Assembly (NCBI GenBank): GCA_016790435.1
Contig: JAEUPE010000037.1
Span: 1-64,000, forward strand
Reading direction: 5' to 3'
DNA: 64,000 nucleotides
Origin: Rubrivivax sp.
Lineage (GTDB): Bacteria; Pseudomonadota; Gammaproteobacteria; Burkholderiales; Burkholderiaceae_C
In this document: positions 26,325-33,782 of the stretch, in pieces
Layout: the number at the start of each line of letters is the position of its first letter
Position numbering within the stretch: position 1 is the first letter of the stretch
Notes under the pieces: generated by a model
Seen by the model: only the letters and a program-made list of their open reading frames with translations
Told to the model about the DNA's origin: nothing
Databases searched by the model: none
Position numbers and translations under genes: made by a program

Positions 26325-27803
26325 CTACTTCTGAATGTCGCCCAGGCAGAGGTACTTGACCTCGACGTAGTCGTCCATGCCCTGGTGCGCGCCCTCGCGC
26401 CCGAGGCCGCTCTGCTTGACGCCGCCGAAAGGCACTTCAGCCGTGCTGATCAGGCCGGTGTTGACGCCCACCATGCCGTACTCCAGCGCCTCGCCGACGC
26501 GGAAGATGCGGCCGATGTCGCGGCTGTAGAAGTAGCTGGCGAGGCCGAACTCGGTGGCGTTGGCGAGTGCCACCGCCTCGTCCTCGGTCTTGAAGCGGAA
26601 GACCGGTGCCACGGGGCCGAAGGTCTCCTCGCGGGCGCAGAGCATCTCGCCAGTCACGTCGGCGAGCACGGTGGGCGTGTAGAAGCGTTCGCCGATGCGT
26701 TCACCGCCGACGACGACACGCGCGCCGCGCCCCAGCGCGTCGGCCACGTGCCGCTGCACCTTGGCGATGGCTTGGTCGTCGATGAGCGGGCCCTGCGTCA
26801 CGCCGGCCTCGAAGCCGTTGCCGACCTTGATCGAGCGTGAGCGCTCGGCCAGCTGCGCCACGAAGGCGTCATAGACGCCATCCTGCACGTAGAAGCGGTT
26901 GGCACAGACGCAGGTCTGGCCGGCGTTGCGGTACTTGCTGACCATCGCGCCCTCGATGGCGCTGGCGATGTCGGCGTCGTCGAAGACGATGAAGGGGGCG
27001 TTGCCGCCGAGCTCGAGGCTCACCTTCTTGATCGTCGGCGCGCATTGCGCGCTCAGGATGCGGCCGACCTCGGTGCTGCCGGTGAAGCTGAGGTGGCGCA
27101 CCACGTCGCTCGCGCAGAGCACCTTGCCGATGGCGATGCTGTTGGCGCCGTCAGCACTGAGCACGTTGAGCACGCCGGCGGGCATGCCGGCGCGCTGCGC
27201 GAGTTCGGCCACGGCGAGTGCCGACAGCGGCGTCTGCTCGGCCGGCTTGATGATCACCGGGCAGCCGGCGGCCAGCGCCGGCGCCACCTTGCGCGTGATC
27301 ATCGCGATCGGGAAGTTCCACGGCGTGATCGCGGCGCAGACGCCGATCGGCTGCTTGATCGCCAGGTAGCGCTTGTTGTTGTCGGTGGTGGGGATGGTCT
27401 CGCCATAGATCCGCCGCGCCTCCTCGGCAAACCACTCGACGAAGCTGGCGCCGTAGCCGACCTCGCCCTTGGCCTCGGCGAGCGGCTTGCCCTGCTCGGC
27501 CGTCATGATGCGCGCCAGGTCGTCGGCGTGCTGGTTCATGAGGTGGTACCACTTCATCATCACCGCGGCCCGCTCCTTGGCGGTCTTGCGGCGCCACGCC
27601 GGCCATGCCTTGTCGGCGGCGGCGATGGCTGCTTCGGCCTGGCTGGTGCCGAGGTTGGCCACCTGGGCCAGCACGAGGCCGGTGGCCGGGTCGCGCACGT
27701 CGAAGCGGCCACCACCGGCCACCCATTCGCCATTGATGAGGCCATCGGTCTTGAGCAGGCTCGGATCGGCCAGCGTCGAAAGGGGTGAGGTCTTCATGTC
27801 CAT
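26325..27803 (-). CDS. gabD: NAD(P)-dependent succinate-semialdehyde dehydrogenase
   Basis: 492 aa, standard for GabD. Opening [14 protein letters not shown], cofactor-site [15 protein letters not shown], general base Glu in [14 protein letters not shown], catalytic Cys in [12 protein letters not shown], and the C-terminal [13 protein letters not shown] are all as in succinate/glutarate-semialdehyde dehydrogenases. It oxidises succinate semialdehyde to succinate in the cytosol. It is convergent with the HpaI-type aldolase and the SDH/fumarase cluster and divergent from alaS. The ATG at 27803 or at 27797 (MKTSPLS) may be used. Confidence 0.93.
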   Translation of the reverse strand: MDMKTSPLSTLADPSLLKTDGLINGEWVAGGGRFDVRDPATGLVLAQVANLGTSQAEAAIAAADKAWPAWRRKTAKERAAVMMKWYHLMNQHADDLARIMTAEQGKPLAEAKGEVGYGASFVEWFAEEARRIYGETIPTTDNNKRYLAIKQPIGVCAAITPWNFPIAMITRKVAPALAAGCPVIIKPAEQTPLSALAVAELAQRAGMPAGVLNVLSADGANSIAIGKVLCASDVVRHLSFTGSTEVGRILSAQCAPTIKKVSLELGGNAPFIVFDDADIASAIEGAMVSKYRNAGQTCVCANRFYVQDGVYDAFVAQLAERSRSIKVGNGFEAGVTQGPLIDDQAIAKVQRHVADALGRGARVVVGGERIGERFYTPTVLADVTGEMLCAREETFGPVAPVFRFKTEDEAVALANATEFGLASYFYSRDIGRIFRVGEALEYGMVGVNTGLISTAEVPFGGVKQSGLGREGAHQGMDDYVEVKYLCLGDIQK

Positions 27804-27838
27804 CGTTCGTCACTCCTCGGCAGCGGGACCGCACGATA

Positions 27839-27889
27839 GCAAGACCGGCCGGTGCCCACAGGGGCCGCTGCAATAATCCGCGGTCTTGC
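27839..27889. promoter_or_regulatory. Nine-bp inverted repeat in the gabD/alaS divergent region
   Basis: GCAAGACCG (27839-27847) and CGGTCTTGC (27881-27889) are perfect inverted copies, 33 bases apart, in the 125-bp region between the gabD-like gene and alaS. CAATAAT at 27871-27877 between the arms could be a -10 for alaS. E. coli AlaRS is known to repress its own gene by binding a palindrome flanking the start of transcription; whether this dyad is analogous is speculation. Confidence 0.45.
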
Positions 27890-27928
27890 CCGAAGGCGCC
27901 CGCGCCCGCTGATCCACGAAAGCCGCCG

Positions 27929-30568
27929 ATGAAACTGGCCGACATCCGCTCCACGTTCCTGAAGTTCTTCGAGTCCAAGGGCCATGCCGTGGTCGCCTCG
28001 AGCCCCGTGGTGCCCGGCGACGACCCGACGCTGCTGTTCACCAACGCGGGCATGAACCAGTTCAAGGACGTCTTCCTCGGCTTCGACAAGCGGCCCTACT
28101 CGCGCGCCACCACCAGCCAGAAGTGCATCCGCGCCGGCGGCAAGCACAACGACCTCGAGAACGTGGGCTACACGGCCCGCCACCACACGTTCTTCGAGAT
28201 GCTGGGCAACTTCAGCTTCGGCGACTACTTCAAGCACGACGCCATCCAGTACGCGTGGGAACTGCTCACCGTGCACTTCAAGCTGCCCAAGGAAAAGCTC
28301 TGGGCCACCGTCTACGCGGAGGACGACGAGGCGTACGGCATCTGGAAGGACGTGATCGGGTTGCCCGCCGAGCGCATCGTGCGCATCGGCGACAACAAGG
28401 GCGCCCGCTACATGTCCGACAACTTCTGGATGATGGGCGACACCGGCCCCTGCGGCCCGTGCAGCGAGATCTTCTACGACCACGGCCCCGACGTGGCCGG
28501 CGGTCCGCCCGGCAGCCCCGAGCAGGACGGCGACCGCTACATCGAGATCTGGAACAACGTCTTCATGCAGTTCAACCGCACCGAAGACGGTGTGATGCAC
28601 CCGCTGCCGAAACCCAGCGTCGACACCGGCATGGGCCTGGAGCGGCTGGCCGCCGTGCTGCAGCACGTGCACAGCAACTACCAGATCGACCTCTTCACGC
28701 GCCTGCTGGCGGCGGCGAAGAACGGGGTGGAGTACGCCGGCGGCAAGCACGTGCCGGCCGATTCGCCCTCGCTGAAGGTGATCGCCGACCACATCCGCGC
28801 CACCGCCTTCACCATCACCGACGGCATCATCCCGGGCAACGAGGGGCGCGGCTACGTGCTCCGGCGCATCACGCGCCGCGCCATCCGCCACGGCTACAAG
28901 CTCGGCGCGAGGAAGCCCTTCTTCCACACGCTCGTGATGCCGCTCGTGGCCGAGATGGGCGAGGCGTACCCCGAACTCGCGCGCGAAGCCGCGCGCAGCA
29001 CCGACGTGCTGAAGCAGGAGGAAGAGCGCTTCTTCCAGACCATCGCCAACGGCATGGAGATCCTGGAGGGCGCGTTGTCGACCGTCGGCAAGGAGAGCGC
29101 CCAGGTCATCGACGGCGACACCGCCTTCAAGCTGCACGACACCTTCGGCTTCCCGCTCGACCTCACGGCCGACGTCTGCCGCGAGCGCGGCGTGTCGGTC
29201 GACGAAGCCGGCTTCAACGCCGCCATGCAGCGCCAGCGCGAGCAGGCGCGCGCCAGTGCCAAGTTCAAGGTGGCCGCCGGCCTCGAGTACCAGGGCGCCG
29301 ACACGGCCTTCCATGGCTACGAGCACCTGGTATGCGAACACAGCAAGGTGCTCGCGATCTACGTCGACGGCACCTCGGTGAACAGGGCCAAGGCCGGCGA
29401 CGACGTGGTCATCGTGCTCGACCACACGCCCTTCTACGCCGAGAGTGGCGGCCAGGTCGGCGACACCGGCGAACTGCGCAACCCGCGTGCCCGCGTGCTC
29501 GTCGAAGACACGGTGAAGGTGCAAGCCGCCGTGCATGGCCACCAGGGCCGCATCGTCGAAGGCGAGGTCGAGGTGGGCGACGGCTTCGTCGCGCGCGTCG
29601 ACGGCGAGCAGCGCGCCAGGACCATGCGCAACCACAGCGTCACGCACCTCATGCACAAGGCGCTGCGCGAGGTGCTGGGCGCGCACGTGCAGCAGAAGGG
29701 CTCGCTCGTGAACGCCGAGCGCACTCGCTTCGACTTCAGCCACAACGCCCCGGTCACCGATGCGCAGGTCGCCAAGATCGAGGCGCTGGTGAACGCCGAG
29801 ATCCTGGCCAACGCGGCCACGCAGGCGCGTGTGCTGCCGTTGGAGGAGGCGCAGAAGTCGGGCGCCATGATGTTGTTCGGCGAGAAGTACGGCGAGACCG
29901 TGCGCGTGCTCGACATCGGATCGAGCCGCGAACTCTGCGGTGGCACGCATGTGCAGCGCACCGGCGACATCGGCTTGTTCAAGATCGTCGCCGAAGGGGG
30001 CATCGCCGCCGGCATCCGCCGCGTCGAGGCGGTGACGGGCGGCAACGCGCTGGCCTACCTGCAGGGCCTGGAAAGCACGGTGGCCGGCGTGGCCGGCGCG
30101 CTGAAGGTGACGCCTGCCGAGGTGGGCGGCCGCGTTGCCGCGGTGCTGGAGCAGGTGCGCGCGCTGGAAAAGGAAGTGGCCGCGCTCAAGGGCAAGCTCG
30201 CCAGCGCCCAGGGCGACGACATGCTTTCGCAGGCTGTGGACGTGAACGGCATCAAGGTGCTCGCCGCGATGCTGCCGGGCGCCGACGCGAAGACGCTGCG
30301 CGAGACGATGGACCAGCTGAAGAACAAGCTGAAGACCGCCGCCATCGTGCTGGCGGCGGTGGAGGGTGGCAAGGTGCAGATCGCCGCCGGCGTCACGGCC
30401 GACAGCGTGGGCAAGCTCAAGGCCGGCGAGCTCGTCAACTTCGTCGCCCAGCAGGTGGGCGGCAAGGGTGGCGGCAAGGCCGACATGGCGATGGCCGGCG
30501 GCACCGATGCCGCTGCGCTGCCGAAGGCGCTGGCCAGCGTCAAGTCGTGGGTGGCGGAGCGGGCTTGA
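27929..30568 (+). CDS. alaS: Alanyl-tRNA synthetase
   Basis: 879 aa, the size of bacterial AlaRS. It charges tRNA-Ala in the cytosol. The class II catalytic core begins at [19 protein letters not shown], with RARxT-type [17 protein letters not shown] and [18 protein letters not shown]. The editing domain has [17 protein letters not shown] and the zinc-site CGGTHV, and the C-Ala domain ends with [19 protein letters not shown]. The ATG at 27929 is chosen by family N-terminus; the open frame extends further upstream with no support. It is the only clear housekeeping gene here and is unlinked to its neighbours in function. Confidence 0.98.
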   Translation: MKLADIRSTFLKFFESKGHAVVASSPVVPGDDPTLLFTNAGMNQFKDVFLGFDKRPYSRATTSQKCIRAGGKHNDLENVGYTARHHTFFEMLGNFSFGDYFKHDAIQYAWELLTVHFKLPKEKLWATVYAEDDEAYGIWKDVIGLPAERIVRIGDNKGARYMSDNFWMMGDTGPCGPCSEIFYDHGPDVAGGPPGSPEQDGDRYIEIWNNVFMQFNRTEDGVMHPLPKPSVDTGMGLERLAAVLQHVHSNYQIDLFTRLLAAAKNGVEYAGGKHVPADSPSLKVIADHIRATAFTITDGIIPGNEGRGYVLRRITRRAIRHGYKLGARKPFFHTLVMPLVAEMGEAYPELAREAARSTDVLKQEEERFFQTIANGMEILEGALSTVGKESAQVIDGDTAFKLHDTFGFPLDLTADVCRERGVSVDEAGFNAAMQRQREQARASAKFKVAAGLEYQGADTAFHGYEHLVCEHSKVLAIYVDGTSVNRAKAGDDVVIVLDHTPFYAESGGQVGDTGELRNPRARVLVEDTVKVQAAVHGHQGRIVEGEVEVGDGFVARVDGEQRARTMRNHSVTHLMHKALREVLGAHVQQKGSLVNAERTRFDFSHNAPVTDAQVAKIEALVNAEILANAATQARVLPLEEAQKSGAMMLFGEKYGETVRVLDIGSSRELCGGTHVQRTGDIGLFKIVAEGGIAAGIRRVEAVTGGNALAYLQGLESTVAGVAGALKVTPAEVGGRVAAVLEQVRALEKEVAALKGKLASAQGDDMLSQAVDVNGIKVLAAMLPGADAKTLRETMDQLKNKLKTAAIVLAAVEGGKVQIAAGVTADSVGKLKAGELVNFVAQQVGGKGGGKADMAMAGGTDAAALPKALASVKSWVAERA

Positions 30569-30613
30569 GCGGGGCCGGCTCTCTCTCCTGAGCCGCCAGC
30601 CCCCGACTCGCGA

Positions 30614-30629
30614 ACCCCGCTAGCGGGGT
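30614..30629. terminator. Perfect 16-bp palindrome after alaS
   Basis: ACCCCGCTAGCGGGGT (30614-30629) is fully palindromic, giving a 6-bp GC-rich stem with a CTAG loop, 46 bases after the alaS stop and just before the 3' end of the convergent PEP-CTERM gene. It probably ends transcription from both sides, although no T-tract follows. Confidence 0.5.
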
Positions 30630-30640
30630 GCCCGGTTGCG

Positions 30641-31456
30641 CTAGCGCCGGCGAGCGCGCCAAGCGGCCGCCACGCCCATGGCCAACAGCCAGAGGCTGGA
30701 AGGCTCGGGGATCGTGCCCGGCGCCTGCGGCTGCGCCTCGGCGATCGGTCGGGGCCCGATGCCCGTCAGCTCGTTGGCCGGGCTCGTGATGCCTGCAGGC
30801 GTTGGACCTGTCTCCTGAGGCTGCTCGGGCGAGCTCACGATGCCTTCGGGAGCCGGCGCCTCCGGGGCCGACCTTGGCGGAGCGGGCTCTTGCGCAGCCG
30901 GTGTGGCCGGCGTGGGCGAAGCGGCCGACGGGCTCTCGGCGGATTGCGGTGCGGGCGCCGGCGACGGCATCGCGGAACCCGGCGGCGCCGGGGGAGCGGG
31001 AGGTGCGGCAGGCGCGGCAGGCGCGGCGGCTGGTGCCTCGGTGGATTGCGTCGCCACGGTGTGCGCCGGGGGGGCGGCCGAAGGCGCAGGCGCGGCCGGA
31101 CCGGCGCTGCTCTGCGAAATCGCAGGGATCTGCGGAACCGTCACAGGCGCGGGCGCGGGCGTGGCACCTTGAGGAACCGGCGCGGCGGGGCCCTGCGTGC
31201 TGGCCGCGGCCGCGCTGCCCTGGCAGGCGGCATCGCGTGACCACGTGGCCTCGAAGCGCATGCCGCCGCGGCCGCGTGCGGTGACTTCCTCGATTTCGAG
31301 GCAGCGCGCGGCATCGGCCGCGGTCGGATGCGCCCCACCGGGGGCGGCGCCCCACTGCGGCATGGCGACGACGCCAGCCTTCGCGGCGGGCCCGGTCAAC
31401 GCAAGAATGGCCGCGAGGGCCGTGAGCTGCCGCACGCCGGCAGGAACCTGAATCAT
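30641..31456 (-). CDS. Pro/Ala-rich PEP-CTERM sorting domain protein
   Basis: 271 aa exported protein. The signal peptide ends in GPAAKA (about residue 27). A short domain with two Cys (AARCLEIEE, DAACQGS) precedes a long low-complexity Ala/Pro region (about residues 85-230). The C-terminus is a PEP-CTERM signal: PEP-x-S, then SSLWLLAMGVAAAW, then RARRR. Such proteins are processed by an exosortase and released to the envelope or matrix; no exosortase gene is in the window. GGGAG lies upstream of ATG 31456. The function of the small Cys-containing domain is unknown. Confidence 0.85.
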   Translation of the reverse strand: MIQVPAGVRQLTALAAILALTGPAAKAGVVAMPQWGAAPGGAHPTAADAARCLEIEEVTARGRGGMRFEATWSRDAACQGSAAAASTQGPAAPVPQGATPAPAPVTVPQIPAISQSSAGPAAPAPSAAPPAHTVATQSTEAPAAAPAAPAAPPAPPAPPGSAMPSPAPAPQSAESPSAASPTPATPAAQEPAPPRSAPEAPAPEGIVSSPEQPQETGPTPAGITSPANELTGIGPRPIAEAQPQAPGTIPEPSSLWLLAMGVAAAWRARRR

Positions 31457-31863
31457 CTTGATCTCCCTTCAAGGCGCGACCCAACTCGCACCGTGTGCAG
31501 GGAGTCTGCCGGTCTTGGTCCCAAAGCGGCATCACGCGAGGCGGTGGGTGGCGGGGCTCATGCCGTGAAGGTTCTCACCCTCGGCCGGGTCGTCCCCCGT
31601 GGACGCGGGGAGCGGGCGCCGCCTGGTCGGGCGCCCGCTCACCCGAACGGGCTCGAGGGCATCGTGCACTGGAGGCGCGACACGCCCCCGCATCGAGGGC
31701 CTCTCGGGATCTGCACGCCTTGGATCGCGGGGGCCTTTCTGGTACATCTCCATGCGTGTTGGCGGGTCTCGCACAGGCGCATGGCGCGCGAGTTCGACCG
31801 GTACGGATGAAGGTGTTCCAAGAACCACGGTGCCTTGCACGGGCACTGAAAAGGAGACAAGGC
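31457..31863. other. 407-bp intergenic region between divergent envelope genes
   Basis: I see no gene here. It separates the PEP-CTERM gene (minus) from the SGNH hydrolase gene (plus) and holds a strong inverted repeat at 31611-31639. Open frames on both strands are GC-driven and lack coding landmarks. Promoters for both neighbours must lie here, but no convincing sigma-70 pair stands out. Confidence 0.6.
31611..31639. repeat. Strong 10-bp inverted repeat
   Basis: AGCGGGCGCC (31611-31620) and GGCGCCCGCT (31630-31639) are perfect inverted copies around a 9-base loop, about 225 bases before the SGNH hydrolase start. It could be a leader-RNA hairpin, an attenuator or a regulator site. Confidence 0.5.
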
Positions 31864-32952
31864 ATGACTTCGCGTTTCCGGGCGGTGCTGCGCGCGCTGC
31901 TGCCGGCCATGGCCGTGGCGCTTCTCGGCGCGCAGGCCTCGGCCAGCACCCTGACCCAGAACGTTTCCTGGACCATCGACCGCGCGGGCACTTCCACGAA
32001 GTACCGCATCGTGGCCTATGGCGACTCGATCTACGCCGGCTACAACGGTTCCGTCCTCAACGCGGCGAAGTACGCCGCGCCCACGGTGGACGCGGAGTAC
32101 CTTTCCGCGAAGTGGGGCACCGACATCGAGAGCATCCGGCGCGCCAAGTCCGGGGCGGTGGCCTCGGACATCTACAACAACAAGATCGTCGCCGAACGTT
32201 CGTACATGCAGGCCAGTTCCACGCGCGTGGTCTCCTTCGAGATGTGCGGCAACGACGGCCTGCAGGCGCGCTCGTCCTTCAAGAGCCAGAGCGGCACCTG
32301 CAGCTATGCCGGCCTCGAGACGGCGCTCGCCAACTGCAAGACGTATGTCGCCGCGTCGATGGACTACATCAACGCCAACGCCTACGCAGGTACGAAGCTG
32401 AAGATCATCGCCAACCTCTACTACCCCGGCTATGCGGCCGACAACGTGCAGAGCACCTGCCGCGATGCAGGCACGGGCGCGACGGTGAACGTGCAAGGGG
32501 CGCTGCTGCCACGCATCGCGAAGATGAACTACTGGATGTGCGAGTACGCGCGCCAGAAGGGTTTCCAGTGCGCGGACAACTTCGCGCAGTACATGGGCGC
32601 GGACCACGACAGCAATGGCGACGGCCAGATCGACTCCGACGCGCTGCGCTATGTGGCCGGCGAGAGCGAGGCGAGCTACGTGACGCGCATCACGAGCACC
32701 CTGCGTTCGACGATCCGCGATGCCAACACGCACTTCGTCTCGGCCAGCAGCAGCTACGACTACATCCAGTCCGACGACACGCACCCCACCTACACCGGCG
32801 GCACGGTGTCGGCAGGCCTGTTCGGCGGCACCACGGGCTCGGGCGCGCCGCGCTACACCACGTTCACCGGCGGCAAGAGCCCGATCTGGAACCGGCTCGG
32901 GCACGAGCGCATGGGCTGGGCCTTGTCGGTGTCCAACCCGGTCGCGCCTTGA
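31864..32952 (+). CDS. Secreted SGNH/GDSL-type hydrolase
   Basis: 362 aa with a signal peptide (LLPAMAVALLGAQASA, cleaved about residue 28). The SGNH blocks are visible: block I AYGDSIYAGYNG with the nucleophile Ser, block III MCGNDG with the Asn, and block V SDDTHPTY with the Asp-x2-His pair. A DHDSNGDGQIDSD stretch near residue 255 resembles a calcium-binding loop. Such enzymes remove acyl groups from lipids or polysaccharides outside the cytoplasm. A membrane-anchored protein and an Lnt-like acyltransferase follow on the same strand, so an envelope-acyl role is plausible. The ATG at 31864 has AAGGAG about 10 bases upstream. Confidence 0.85.
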   Translation: MTSRFRAVLRALLPAMAVALLGAQASASTLTQNVSWTIDRAGTSTKYRIVAYGDSIYAGYNGSVLNAAKYAAPTVDAEYLSAKWGTDIESIRRAKSGAVASDIYNNKIVAERSYMQASSTRVVSFEMCGNDGLQARSSFKSQSGTCSYAGLETALANCKTYVAASMDYINANAYAGTKLKIIANLYYPGYAADNVQSTCRDAGTGATVNVQGALLPRIAKMNYWMCEYARQKGFQCADNFAQYMGADHDSNGDGQIDSDALRYVAGESEASYVTRITSTLRSTIRDANTHFVSASSSYDYIQSDDTHPTYTGGTVSAGLFGGTTGSGAPRYTTFTGGKSPIWNRLGHERMGWALSVSNPVAP

Positions 32953-32993
32953 GGCGGAGCGAGCCGCGCCGGCTTGATCGATACGGGCAGGTG

Positions 32994-33692
32994 ATGACAC
33001 ATCCACGCGGCAGCGGACCGAAGCCCTGGACCCTGTCCTGGGTCCACATGGTCCTCGCCTTGGCGGTCGGTGCCGGCATGCCGTTGTTGTGGATCTGGTT
33101 CGCGTCCGCGGACAAGGCGGTGGCTGTCGCCGAAGCGAGCGCGGTCCGGCCCCAGTCCGATGGCACGATCGTGGCCCCTGCGGCCGCCGCGGCGACGCCT
33201 GCGGCCGCGGCAGCGCGGCCGCCGGCGCTTGCCACGCCGCTTCAGGTAGCGGCACCGGCCCCCGCGCCGCAGATTCCGCGCCTTCGGGACCCGAACGGTG
33301 ACCAGACGCCCGACATTGCCGACTTCATCAACAATGGCGAAGTGCCGACCATGGCCGAAGTGATCAGCAGGCTGCAGGCCGCCGGCGTCAACGGCGGGCT
33401 GGCTGCGTTCAACCCGCCGGGCACGCGCCCGCCGCTCGTCGGCATCGCGGTGAGCGAAGACTTCGAGTTGCCGCCCGGTTATGTGCGGCACCACCAGGTC
33501 ACCGACGACGGCCAGCGCATCGAGCCGATCCTGATGTTCTCGCCCGACCATCCGGTTGCGGTAGCAGCGGCCCGGGCTGCGGGCGCGTCCGATGCGAGCC
33601 CGCAGGACCGCGTGGTGCCGCCCGCCCTGGTGCCACCCGGCCTGCCCATCCGTCAGATCGTGGTGCCGCCCGTGCTCGAACGCGGAAGGTAA
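32994..33692 (+). CDS. Membrane-anchored protein of unknown function
   Basis: 232 aa. One N-terminal transmembrane helix (VHMVLALAVGAGMPLLWIW), then an Ala/Pro-rich linker (about residues 48-90), then a domain beginning PRLRDPNGDQTPDIADFINN and a second half, PPGYVRHHQVTDDGQRIEPI. The DPNGDQTPDIAD segment looks like a dockerin- or calcium-type acidic loop, but I cannot assign it. The start may be ATG 32994 or GTG 32991. It lies 41 bases after the SGNH hydrolase, and its frame continues, after the TAA stop, into the Lnt-like reading frame. Confidence 0.65.
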   Translation: MTHPRGSGPKPWTLSWVHMVLALAVGAGMPLLWIWFASADKAVAVAEASAVRPQSDGTIVAPAAAAATPAAAAARPPALATPLQVAAPAPAPQIPRLRDPNGDQTPDIADFINNGEVPTMAEVISRLQAAGVNGGLAAFNPPGTRPPLVGIAVSEDFELPPGYVRHHQVTDDGQRIEPILMFSPDHPVAVAAARAAGASDASPQDRVVPPALVPPGLPIRQIVVPPVLERGR

Positions 33693-33782
33693 GGGCGCGC
33701 CCTGGAACCGCGTATCGCACGCCGGCGCAGCGCTCACGCCGGCGTCATCGCTTTCTGGGCCGGTGTTCTCGCCAGTGCCCTG

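Noticed and set aside
30569..30640. tRNA or small RNA behind alaS
   Set aside because: No cloverleaf can be formed; only the palindrome is present.
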